From NCBI GenBank assembly GCA_949358305.1, contig OX442322.1:7130001-7194000 (forward strand): a stretch of 64,000 bases of DNA. The letters are read 5' to 3'. Positions within the stretch are counted from its first letter, which is position 1, and each line of letters starts with the position of its first letter. The notes under the pieces are model-generated. The model saw only the letters and a program-made list of their open reading frames with translations, was not told the origin of the DNA and ran no database searches. A program made the translations under genes and the position numbers. Of the stretch, positions 8,958 to 19,400 are shown one piece after another. The stretch comes from Strigamia acuminata (lineage: Eukaryota; Arthropoda; Chilopoda; Geophilomorpha; Linotaeniidae).

Positions 8958-11900
8958 CTAAAGATAATAAGGTGTATATCCTGTCGTCTCATGCACACCG
9001 GTATTATACCAGAAAAGCAAAAATGGCAAAAAATCATCCCAGTCCCTCTGGTCCTTATCAACGTAAATCTGCAACATTTTTGCAAACGTCGCATTAAAAC
9101 GCTCAGTGAGTCCATTGGTTCTTGGATGGTACCCTGAAGTGGTTTTGTGTAGGGCTTTAAACATATTTGATACTTCTTCCACCATTTTGTTTCTGTATTC
9201 TGTGCCTTTATCGCTCAGGATTTCTCTCGGACTGCCTTCCTTCAACATTAACTCATAAAGCAAAGTTCTGGCTGCTTCCAACGCTGTTGATGCTGGAGCT
9301 GCTCTAGCAATCACTGTCCGCGACAAATAATCTGTCATTACGAAAACATACTTGTTGCCCTTGTCGGAGGTCGGAAAACTTCCCAGTGTGTCGATTCCAA
9401 TCCTCTCGAAAGGCTTAGATATCGTAGACCACGGCTGCATTAAACCTTTTGGCGGTGTTGTCATTGATTTCGAGCTCGCGCAATGTGGACAAGAAAGTAC
9501 GTAATTTCTAACGTCTTTATATATCCGGGGCCAGAAGAATCTTGTTCTCATTCTCTTCCATGTTTTGTTTAGGCCCAAGTGAGCACCCGTCAGTCCGTCA
9601 TGCATTTCTTCAAGAACTGCAGTTTTCAAATGCTGCGGAACATATAACAGATTTACTTCCGTGTCTAGGGAATTCAAAGAATTTTTCTTCCTAAACAACA
9701 CACTGTCGAGAAGGACGAACTGCTTTAGAGGACGTCTTCTCTTCTTCGGAAGTTGCTCCACTTGATTCATTGCGGTGATCAATTCCAGTAGCTTCTTGTC
9801 CTTACGCTGCTCAGCAGGAAGGTCGAGCTGTTCGAGTAAAAGTGAGGGAACTATTTCGTTTTCTTCCTCGCTTAAATCTTCTGGAATTCTGCTCAAGGCG
9901 TCGGCATCTTTGTGCGCTTTTCCGCTCTTGTGGATCACATCGAAATCAAAGTCTACTAGCTTTAAGCTCCATCTAGCTAGTCTGCCGTTGGGGTTTTTGA
10001 CTGATTTTAGCCATTGAAGTGCCGAATGGTCTGTAACGATCTGGAACTTCTTACCATACAAATAAGGTCGGTACTTTTCAATTCCAAACAGAATGGCCAG
10101 ACACTCACTTTCTGTGGCATTGTAATTCTGTTCTGCTTGGCTGAGGAGTCTGCTGGCATAAGCTATCACATGTTCTTGTTTGTTAATCTTCTGTTTCAAC
10201 ACTGCTCCAAGACCATATGCGCTCGCGTCGGTCGATACCATGAAGGGTTCTTCAAAATTAGGGTGATCTAAAACTGGCACGGTTACTAGGGCGGTCCTTA
10301 ATGTTCTAAAGGCCTTGTCATGAGGTGGGCCCCAATCAAATTTCTCGTCCTTCTTCGTCAAATTGACTAAGGGCTTGGATATATCTGCAAAACCTGGAAT
10401 AAACTTCCTGTAATATGAACAGAGCCCTATGAATCCTCGAAGAAGTTTGAGGTTAGTAGGAACTGGAAATTTCGCGACGGATTCCAGATTCCTAGGGTCT
10501 GGTGATATACCCTCAGAGTCCACGACATGTCCCAAATACTTAATGGTGTTTGTCCCAAATGTGCACTTGCTCAACTTCACCTTTAAGTTAGATTGTCTAA
10601 GCTTGTCGAAAACGTTGTCTAGATCTTTCAAATGCTGATCGAATGTTTTAGAGAAAATGATAAGGTCGTCAATGTATGCAATACAGACTTTGCCTAGGAG
10701 GTTGCCTAAAACCTTGTTCATTAGCTTCTGAAAAGCTGCTGGGCTATTGCAGAGACCTTGGCCTAGGACATTAAATTCATAATGCCCGCTGGAAGTTGTG
10801 AATGCCGTCTTTTCTTTGTCTTCTTCATTTATCTCAACCTGGAAATATCCTTGAATGAGATCCATCATGGAGAAGAACTGTGCACCTGCCAGCTGATCTA
10901 AAGTGTCATCTATTCTTGGCAATGGGTACACCATTTTCTTTGTTATCGCATTCAATCGTCTCCAATCAACACAAAATCTCCACTTACCATCTCTTTTCTT
11001 TATTAGTAACACAGGCGCGCTGCAGGGAGTTTCTGATTCCCTTATCACTCCCATATCAAGCAATTTCTTTGTTTCCTCTGCTTTGACTTCTTTTTCCTTC
11101 ATAGACCGACGATACGGTTGCAAATGTATTGGTTCATGGTCTCCAGTATCGATTTTATGCTTATACACTTGAACTCTTCCCAAATCCTTGTCAGAAACAG
11201 CAAATCTGTCTTGATTCTTTTGAAGAAGTTGTCGCATTTGCTCTTGTTGGTCTTTATTCATTTTGTCTTTTGCTATTGAGGAGTCAAAGTCAAAACAGTG
11301 TACCTGTTTTTCATCAAACACCCCAACATCAACCACATAATAAGCTTTTGCGATAGCTGACTTCTCCTTCAGAAAGACTGTCTTCTTGGTTGGGTTAGCC
11401 ACTCGAATGATGCTTTTGCAGTTCTTGAAATCTGTTAAAGTTTTACAACCTATCACAGCAAATCTATCAGTAACATTATGTAATGGTTGTACAAACATGT
11501 CTTGTGTAATTGTTTTATTCAAATAGATGGGAACAATGCACTCATGCATTGGTGGTATAGTGATGTTTTTCATTACCCGCGCAACATAATTCTGATCAAC
11601 AAAAGTTTTATTCATTGGAAATGACACTTCCTTTCCACTAGTTTGGCCCACAAAGATTTTTTGTTTGTCGTAGTCTAACACGCACTTCGCGAACAGCATG
11701 AATGGGTCACTTAGCAGTAGTTCATAATGAAATCCTTTAACGATCAGGACCTCGATCCTGTATGTTAATTCACCAATTGTAATGTTCATCTTGGTTTTTC
11801 CCATTGGAGTCACAAGTTCTCCGCTTACCCCTTGTAATTGAATATTTGGGCTGGGCGGGTAATTCAACTGTAGAGCTTCAGCAAGCTCTTCGCTGATAAT

Positions 11901-12070
11901 ATTGCGTTTTCCTCCACTGTCCATAACTGCCTTGACTTCCATGCTATTCACTATTACTGGAATTTCCAATAGAGATTCTGAAATGTTCATTTCGACTACG
12001 ATTATCTTCTCTCTTCTATTCTTTCTTTTCTTCTTTGGATGGTAACATCTTCTTTGTGGCCGACCCACTA
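8958..12070 (-). CDS. pol: Element C pol: protease, reverse transcriptase, RNase H, integrase
   Basis: The frame is entered by -1 slippage at 12071-12077 and runs about 1036 codons. The order is Ty3/Gypsy. The protease has VMDSGGKRN (DSGG instead of the more usual DSGA, near residue 50). Reverse transcriptase follows with FCVDWRRLN, FSMMDLIQGYFQ and the catalytic YIDD near 10665. RNase H has STDASAYGLGAVL. The integrase zinc domain is HxxxxH...CPHCASSK, and the DDE core is IDTLG, SDKGTEY and TNGLTERFN with a 35-residue D-E spacing. Reverse transcriptase and integrase catalytic residues are all present. The frame is stopped by TAG 8958-8960 just before the integrase C-terminus. Confidence 0.92.
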
Positions 12071-12079
12071 GTTTCCCTC
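12050..12079 (-). promoter_or_regulatory. -1 programmed frameshift signal, element C gag/pol
   Basis: The gag frame reads GAG GGA AAC TAG, so the heptamer G-GGA-AAC (12077-12071) is in phase and abuts the gag stop (12070-12068). The -1 frame opens into pol. A short GTGG/CCAC stem with a 5-nt loop starts immediately downstream; it is weaker than the stem in element A. Confidence 0.82.
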
Positions 12080-12304
12080 TTCATGTTGACCTTGTTGTGG
12101 GTTCTGCTTAGGATTAGGGTTAGTTTTACCACCCCCTTGTGTCCTTTTCTTCTTAAACCACCTTCTATTGTTTGGGTTCCCTCTATTTTCTTGAGATTGT
12201 TGCTCCTGCGGCGCTGATGTGTTATGTTCACAACCATAACGATGCCAACATCCACATGAACGCGTTGTTGTCGGACTACTGTTTGACCGTTGTCTACCTC
12301 TGTT
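12068..12304 (-). pseudogene. gag: Element C gag C-terminal tail, after in-frame TAA
   Basis: This is the same frame as gag, separated by TAA 12305-12307. It opens NRGRQRSN, repeating the FRGR just before the stop, so RGRQ with CAA turned to TAA is a natural guess. A compact Cys/His cluster, CGCWHRYGCEH (about 12229-12258), is unlike the classic C-x2-C-x4-H-x4-C knuckle. The tail is Gln/Asn/Lys-rich and ends at the frameshift site. Confidence 0.7.
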
Positions 12305-13399
12305 TTATCTACCTCTAAAGTTCTGTCCGCGCTGCGATGCCGGAATATACCACTCGCCTTGTATGAATAATGGAACCGATTGTTGTGGCTCTACTGACTC
12401 ACTTACGAGCTTTTGCTGTTTTAATTTGATATTTTCAGCTAATAACTCGGCGTAGCTTACTGGGGATCCCCCTGTTCCAGACAGTATGCCTGTTGTCGTA
12501 GGGTTCACCTTTTCATCTACAACTTTTTTGAACATTGTGAGCAGTAGATCCGCTGGTTCTTCCATCTGGTGACTTTCATACAATTTGAGTCTCTGTTCCA
12601 TTTCTTCTAACGTCGATGGAAATACTGTTATTATCATCTTCTGCATTGCAGGCTTCAAACCTTGGTAAACGTAATTTATTTTCTGAGCTTCAGTCATCTC
12701 TGGTAGAATAAACGCACATTCGGCCAAGACTTTCTTCATGAAGGCATCTGCTGTACCCTCTTTGTGTTTCATGAAGTGGAGAGTATTGTAAACATTTTCT
12801 TGGCTTCTTCGGAATTTTTTCTCGATCTGTGGTTTCCAATCCGTCCATTTCCATGTCGGATTCTTCTTAAATTGTTCCACAAACCATGCCAATCCATCAG
12901 TCATTAAGGCTAATGCCAAATGTTTTACTCTCTCATCATCTGTTCCTATTGTAGCTTCATATGCCACAAGCCATTGGTCGATGTTGCCTTTTTCTGTATC
13001 ATAAGTGACGACTGGTCGCTTCTGCACTACCAAACTCTTCAACAAGTCGGTCAATACGTCCGTTGGAGTCTGTGATGATGTCATTTTTGGAAAATTTGGT
13101 TCAATTGGTGTTGGAACTGGTTTAGTCTTTACTGGTGTAAATGTCTTTATTATTTCTTCTAAACCTTTTTGTGGAATTAATTTTATTAACGGAGTAGCGA
13201 AATCCAACTTCTGTAGGATTGATTGAGGTTGAGATCGGACTTCTTTATCTTCCTTCTGAGGTTCAGTGTCAGATTTGGATTTAGCGTTTTTACTTTTCCT
13301 AGTGGTGATATTCTTCAAATTTGGCCCAGGTGACTGCAGATCCTGCAGATCCTGAAGGTTATCCAAGTTGAATTGTGACAATTTCACTGGCTTATCCAC
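12305..13399 (-). CDS. gag: Element C gag (capsid region)
   Basis: The Gag structural protein of the particle. The open frame reaches 13399 but the first ATG in it is at 13084 (MTSSQTPTDV), giving 259 residues; the 105 codons upstream have no ATG and follow a TAA at about 13409, so a non-ATG start or an upstream exon would be needed to use them. A capsid-like helical region with YDTEKGNIDQWLVAYEA and the TWKWTDWKPQIEKKF block matches Ty3/Gypsy gag. The frame is broken at TAA 12305-12307 before the RNA-binding tail. Intact pol and the near-identical LTRs suggest a recent loss or readthrough. Confidence 0.8.
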   Translation of the reverse strand: MDKPVKLSQFNLDNLQDLQDLQSPGPNLKNITTRKSKNAKSKSDTEPQKEDKEVRSQPQSILQKLDFATPLIKLIPQKGLEEIIKTFTPVKTKPVPTPIEPNFPKMTSSQTPTDVLTDLLKSLVVQKRPVVTYDTEKGNIDQWLVAYEATIGTDDERVKHLALALMTDGLAWFVEQFKKNPTWKWTDWKPQIEKKFRRSQENVYNTLHFMKHKEGTADAFMKKVLAECAFILPEMTEAQKINYVYQGLKPAMQKMIITVFPSTLEEMEQRLKLYESHQMEEPADLLLTMFKKVVDEKVNPTTTGILSGTGGSPVSYAELLAENIKLKQQKLVSESVEPQQSVPLFIQGEWYIPASQRGQNFRGR

Positions 13400-13940
13400 A
13401 CTGAAGCCTTATATTGCACTTTTTTATTCACTTCACTAGCACTAATCTCTTTCTAAACACTGAATACACTAACACGAATTCATTACCTGAAAACTTAAAG
13501 TGTTATTAGCATATAATACATAAATATTACACTCAAAATTACAAAGAAAATAATCCATCAATAACATTTCAAAACAATTTTTCAATTCCTATAAATTCAC
13601 AAAATTTCCTGTAAATAAATATCAAAATTAGTATTTATACACTATATATTTTATTTATTCTAAATATAACAATTGTAAATCAATTTATTAATCCCTAATA
13701 AACAATTAAACTACTAAATTACTAAATATAAGGTTCAATTTCCAAAATGCAAATTATTTCACACAATGACATTAAATATTCAAGCTGTGACTTCACTTAT
13801 TTTTACCAACTCTGAGTCATTCAAGAGAATTGCTATTAAATCAGCAATTTTCACTAATTATATCTTTATTTTTAAAGAGATTTTTTAGCATTTTTAAATC
13901 CAAATTTTATAATTTTTAACAATTTAAACGGGCTACAATC
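13400..13940 (-). other. Element C leader
   Basis: AT-rich DNA between primer site and gag; no supported gene on either strand. Confidence 0.55.
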
Positions 13941-13958
13941 GAGACCGCATCTCCACCA
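13941..13958 (-). other. Primer binding site, element C (tRNA not identified)
   Basis: Two bases (AC) after the 5' LTR the minus strand reads TGGTGGAGATGCGGTCTC. The TGG start and 2-nt spacing are typical. The matching tRNA would begin GGAGATG; I cannot assign it. Confidence 0.6.
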
Positions 13959-13960
13959 GT

Positions 13961-14453
13961 TGTTACGTGGCTAAATGGGGATTGATTTAGTCCTACGTGA
14001 CATGAAGTTAACCAAGAATGACACAGGGTTTTATATGTAAAATGCCTATTGGCTTTATTATTCAAAGTCGGACATTTACTAATGTAAATGTTCGGTCATC
14101 AGCTCTTATTACATTTGTTCATTTATTAAACCTAAAACACATAAATGATTCATTCAAATCAAATAAGGATGATGCTGTTGTTATTTCAATTCAATTCAGG
14201 AAACCTAGTCCTGCCTGACCGTCAACCGGCTGGCAGTAGTAGGTGAAGGTAAAAGTTTGAGAATCAAAAGAGATCTGAGCTCTCTGGCTTAATCAGCTCA
14301 CTAAGTAAACTCCTATTCCCCCTATTAACTAAGTTGAACGGTCTGTGCATCTTATTAGGTGCACAGCGCCGTCTAGTGAGAATTCATTGCATTAAATGCC
14401 TAAACAGAGCGAGCAGAGCCAGCCGATACACGGTACGGCTCTACCGCGTAACA
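13961..14453 (-). repeat. 5' LTR of element C
   Basis: 493 bp, the partner of 5447-5939; the ATAT duplication follows on the right. Confidence 0.95.
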
Positions 14454-14457
14454 ATAT

Positions 14458-14738
14458 CCAAATGATCGAATTAAAGTCATCGGTTATAGTGACTCGGACT
14501 ATGCAAACAACAGGGATGATCGTATTTCCGTAGGAGGAACTCTAATAACTCTGGGGAATTCACCCATTTATTGGAGGACTTTCAAGCAAAGGAATGTTAC
14601 ACTCTCGACCATGGAGGCGGAGTATGTGGCCCTCACGGAGACAGTGAAGGATTATATCTGGATCGTCAGGGTCTTACTCGAGATCATGCCCGACGTCGCA
14701 AACAAGTTCTACCATCGAATTCTTTGCGACAACATCTC
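14458..14738 (+). CDS. pol: Element B pol, RNase H part (fragment)
   Basis: This continues B in frame from 5446. It carries the Copia RNase H motifs GYSDSDYANN (first acidic residues), SVGGTLITLGNSPIYW and the catalytic STMEAEYVAL, then the LCDNIS block. It is interrupted by E; the last five bases, ATCTC, are duplicated at 21759-21763. No stop or shift is present, so B was intact here when E arrived. Confidence 0.88.
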
Positions 14739-15215
14739 TATTGAGTTGTGGTGGAAATATTGTGTGTTTGGTTGTTTGTCGCCATATTGTATAGTTTGTG
14801 AATATTTACATTACACACTTTCCGGATATGTGTAATGAATGTGCTGCTATTTAATGTCTCGATGTCGCGTTCAATCGATCTCGATTTTTATTAATGCTGG
14901 TTCTGTACCGCGGTTGAACGTTTCCATTTAGCAGCATGCGCTGATAACATCGTCTGCTCAAAAGAGCGAGTCCTGTATTGTTATTATTGCTTAGTTATCG
15001 ATTATGAATGTCATTGCTTTTATTTTATAATGTAAAGGACAAATCATTGAAATCCAACAATGATTTATCCTATTTTTCCGAGTGCAGTTGTTAGCCTCGA
15101 AGCGTGTACACTTTTATGTGATATTAAACATGGCGCACGCATGTCGGTGTCGCGCACCTGTTTAGACACTCGTCAACTCCTTTCTAACCGATGTTTTGGC
15201 CAGGAAATCGCTTTA
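14739..15215 (+). repeat. 5' LTR of element E
   Basis: 477 bp, ends TATTGAG and CGCTTTA, apparently identical to 21282-21758. The outer edge is fixed by the ATCTC duplication. Confidence 0.95.
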
Positions 15216-15216
15216 T

Positions 15217-15930
15217 ATGGTAGCAGAGGATGGTTCTCGACGGCCTGACCAGTTTGTAAAGGATTTCCGACCTTTTTGGACGCGAGACGAAGCCAAGACG
15301 TCGCCCGACTTCGCCGCAAACGCGAACCGACCGACGCAGACGGATTTTCTTCGCCAAATCGATTGGAAACGATCGGCAACGTGTGCGGACATTACTACGG
15401 ACATTTTAGTGTGTAAGCAGCTTTATTTCGAAATTTTTCTGTGCGAAATAAGCACTTTTTCCGACGTCGTTGTGAAATTCTCCTGCGGCGGCCATTTTGG
15501 ATTCGGCCGTGAAGCGAATCGCAGCCCAGACGTGCATCTGAACCGATACACGCCAACACGACGTTATTTTGCCGAGGCAATCAGTATTGCCAGCGAGACG
15601 ACGCCCATTCACGTCGACACGACGGAGTTTCGACGCAAAACGACCGATATTTGTCGTAGGATCGTCGAGGACGAAGATTTGTTCTGTGGCGACCATTTTG
15701 ATCGTTTTTCATCGCCATCGACGGTGAATATTCGTTTTGGAGCTGTGTTTACGTGTAAGTCCACGTACACAGCCATATTTAGCACGAAGAGCCGTGATTT
15801 ACACCCGACGTGGAATTACGAAGGCGCGGACGTGCGCAACGACGATTTCAAGAGGAAACCCTGGTTTTGCACGCAGGGTGCACCAGTTGAGAGGGTTTCT
15901 CCTCACATTAGCACCCCGGCGTGCGTGTGA
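15217..15930 (+). CDS. Open frame in element E leader, doubtful gene
   Basis: A 237-codon frame whose ATG overlaps the primer site. The translation is rich in R, D, F and T and has no motif I recognise. Its start inside the primer site and its position upstream of gag argue that it is fortuitous or a leader frame; its length is the only support. Comparable long leader frames occur in element K (62342-63271) without clear similarity. Confidence 0.25.
   Translation: MVAEDGSRRPDQFVKDFRPFWTRDEAKTSPDFAANANRPTQTDFLRQIDWKRSATCADITTDILVCKQLYFEIFLCEISTFSDVVVKFSCGGHFGFGREANRSPDVHLNRYTPTRRYFAEAISIASETTPIHVDTTEFRRKTTDICRRIVEDEDLFCGDHFDRFSSPSTVNIRFGAVFTCKSTYTAIFSTKSRDLHPTWNYEGADVRNDDFKRKPWFCTQGAPVERVSPHISTPACV
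15218..15235 (+). other. Primer binding site, element E (initiator tRNA-Met 3' end)
   Basis: TGGTAGCAGAGGATGGTT, two bases after the LTR, is the exact complement of the last 18 bases of animal initiator tRNA-Met (acceptor starting AGCAGAG). Confidence 0.9.
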
Positions 15931-16416
15931 GTTAATTCGACACGTGAAGCCGACGTTGAACACACCGTGGGAACCGATTACGGCGCAAGGATCCCGTAAT
16001 TGGCCAACTTCACATCTAGACTGTTTTGATTTATTTGCATACTTTCGTGAAACTCTGTATAGTTTTAAGTTTTTGTTGTTGGTCCCTTGTTAGATTCGGT
16101 GCTACCCTACGTCCAGTCGGGCACGTAGCACTGTATTCTTGGCTGGGCTTATCCAGGGCCCCCAACCATCCCGCGACCCCAGGAGGTCGGACGGAAGAGT
16201 TGGTGGATTGCCAGTCAAGGTTTTCCAATCTCACTTATTGAGATTCCCCGGGTTGAAACTGTATTTTCGCCTTCCTTTTTGGTTTTTGGGACTAGAGACA
16301 ATTGTGCATTGTGTGATTAAGTGCTCCTGTGAAGTGTGTGTGCGGAATAAATTCCGAAATTGTGTTCTCTCTGTGCATAACCAATTATTATTGTGCATTT
16401 TCCTGGTGTCGTCGTG
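15931..16416 (+). other. Element E leader, distal part
   Basis: Non-coding stretch before gag; no supported gene. A pyrimidine-rich TTTTTGG region near 16270 precedes the gag start. Confidence 0.5.
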
Positions 16417-19400
16417 ATGGCTTCAAAGCACGACGATTACAAGGATATTAAAAAGCTCGATGGCACGAACTATGCCACCTGGTCCGTGCAGGTCCAGTTA
16501 TTGCTCAAATACAACGGCGTTTGGGGACATGTTAGTGGCTCTGAGCCACCACTGGCTGCAACAGCCACTGCAAAAGAGAAGCGAGAGTTTAACGCTCGTG
16601 AGGACAAGGCAATGTCCACTATCTGCATGAGTTGCGCTGAGCCGCAGCAAGTGATAGCTGTTGCCTGCCCCACCGCTGCGAAAGTTTGGGAAGCCCTAAA
16701 GGACGCTTATCAACCGACGACGAGGGCACGTCGTGCTCGGTTGCGACGTGAATTCCTCAACATGAAACTTCGAGATAATGAGGAAATGCTAGTTTTCACC
16801 GGGCGGGTCGACCGCAAAATCGTCGAACTGAAGGACGTTAAAATTGAGGTCACCGATGAATTCCAGGCATTCCAATATTTAGATCTTCTGCCCCCACAAT
16901 ACGAGGCTGTGAAACAGACCGCGTATCACTGGTCGGATACGGAATTCACAGCGAAAAACGTTAAAGAACGTTTACTTGGCGAGTACAATCGCCTTTATGA
17001 ACAGACCAATGAATTTGGCGTCCCACCTGTATTGGCAGACAATACTACCGCTTTCTATACTAAAGGGAAATGGAAACCTCGTGGAAAAACCCCAAATTCC
17101 CCCGGAACTTCGCGTGGAACATGTTTTACTTGCGGTGGGTTGGGACACTTCGCCAGGGAGTGCCCATCGCCGCCGAAACAGCAAGGGACTTTCCCCGCCA
17201 GCGCTGGCTCGCCAGCCCAATTGAATCGTGGAGGCACCCGTGGCAAAGGACGAGGCAGAGGGGGTCCACAGAGAGCAAATCTCACACAACTGGACCCCTA
17301 TACAGATGAGCCCTACACTTTGTATTCTGCGGTGTCGGAAGAGAAGCCCACAGTGCCCTTATCTCTTGTGTCGCACGGAAACTACGATTCACAGTGGTAC
17401 GTGGACACGGGAGCGACCGACCACTTTTCCTTCAACCGGAATTGGTTTTCAAACTTCAAACCGTTGTCTAACTTCAGCGTTCTACAAGGAGAAGGAAAAT
17501 CGAAGATTGAAGGTGTGGGCAACATCGTCCTCACTTCGCTCTATGGACAAAGAACGAGGAAAATAACTTTGACGAATGTATTCTTCGCACCGAATTTTCG
17601 GAAAAACCTTATTTCGCTCGGGCGCACCGATGAGGCTGGGTTGTGCACAATTGTTAAAGATGGGAAGATGAGTATTTTCAAAGATAAAATCGAGGAACCA
17701 TTGATTTCGGCAGTTCGGACTAGCGACAGGCTGTACAAAGTCAACTGCCGGGTCGAGGTTAATTCTGTAAACACAGCTGCATTAACTGCGCAACAGGATA
17801 CAGCTGCTGTCCTCGATTTAATCAAATCATCCGTGAAGGATGAAAAATTTGTACAACCGCTACTAACCATTTTAGATTTTAAGTCAGCTTTACTAAAAAG
17901 TTTCTGTAAGCCGGATATGGGAAAATCCGCATCTAATTTGAGTACGCAAGTAAGCGAGCCAACCAAAGCGAATGCGCCTGCGGCGATTAATTTACAGAAA
18001 ACAGTGAATGAGGTTCAGACACCTCCTGCTATTGTTCCCGAAGCTAATGCGACTGCGAAAGTTAACAAAAGCGGGGATACTGGGATCAAAATGAGAAAGA
18101 AAGAAATATCCCAGAGTATGGACACGTGGCATTCCAGAATGGGCCACCATAATGCTAAAGGCATTATTAAATTAACCGAATCCGAGGACGTTTTTGGGAT
18201 CAATTTGTCTAACAAAGAATTATCCACTTGTGACGCATGTGCCCGTGCTAAGAGCACTAGGGCGAGTTTTCCCCCGATAATTACCATTTCCACTAAGGGA
18301 GTATTAGATTTAGTGCACATGGATGTTTGGGGGGCATCACAAGCTACTTCCTTGGGTGGGGCTAATTTTTACTTTATATTGGTTGATGATTATTCACGTT
18401 ATATGTGGATCATAACGATGAAGACCAAAGGGGAAGTTTTGGGCCATTTTAAACGTTGGTTGACGGAAGTCGAAAGAACGACATCACGGAAAGTGAAATG
18501 CATTAAAACTGATAATGGAGGAGAATTTATTTCGCGGAATTGGGATGATTATGCATCCAAAATTGGTTTGAAATGTATTCGTACGAATACATATAGCCCG
18601 GAAATGAATTCTGTTGCAGAACGTGCAAACCGTACCATTGTCGGTGGCGTCAGAGCTTTAATGTTGGAAAATGATTTCCCCTATCCCCTTTGGGCTGAAT
18701 TAGCGACGACCATAGTTTACTTAAAGAACCGATTCCCCCATGAAGGGCTTGGAGGAAAAGTGCCCTATACCGTGTTTTTCGGCAAGAAATTGTCTTTGCG
18801 ACACATCAGGTGTATTGGGTCGAAGACATTTGTACATATCCCGTCCCAGGTCAGAAAGGGCAAACTGGAAGGAAGGGCTTGGGCGGGAGCACTCATTGGA
18901 TACGCAATATCAACTAGGGGCTACAGGGTTTGGGATCCTGTACGGAATCAAGTTTTTGCGTCCAAACATGTCCGAATTTTCGAAGACTCATATTGGTATG
19001 AGATTGGCAAACGGCTACAACAGCCCATCAAGCAACCGCAGGGTGGCCAATTCAAACATTTTGGGGATTCTTCCTCGGACACCGAGGGAGATGATGATGA
19101 TTCCGTTGCCCCTATCCCTGAAATTGTTGAGGAAGTGCAAGAGGCACTACCACCTCCTATTCCGCCCCCTGTTGAACCCCCGGTTCCGAAGGAGAAGCCT
19201 CCTTTACCCACAACCCCAAAGCCTGTTTTCAGACCTGAATTGAGGCCGCTTGTAAAACAAGCGATACAACAGCCTGCGATAGAAACTGTTGAAGGTGACT
19301 TGGTTGGGGATGCTGGTGCTGGGGATAATCCAGTTGAAGAAATTGGTGGGGCGAAGGGGGATAACGGCGATGGCGAGAATTACTTCAATGTTTATCCTGA

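Larger units (their letters stand above)
5447..14453 (-). mobile_element. Element C: full-length Ty3/Gypsy with extra ULP1-like 3' coding region
   Basis: The 9.0-kb element is flanked by a 4-bp duplication, ATAT (5443-5446 and 14454-14457). LTRs of 493 bp each (5447-5939 and 13961-14453) differ at about five positions by eye, so it is fairly young. Minus-strand order: 5' LTR, primer site, leader, gag, -1 frameshift site, pol (protease, reverse transcriptase, RNase H, integrase), an extra coding region with a C48-type protease, polypurine tract, 3' LTR. Three in-frame stops interrupt it (12305, 8958, 6846), but I see no frameshift. Confidence 0.93.
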
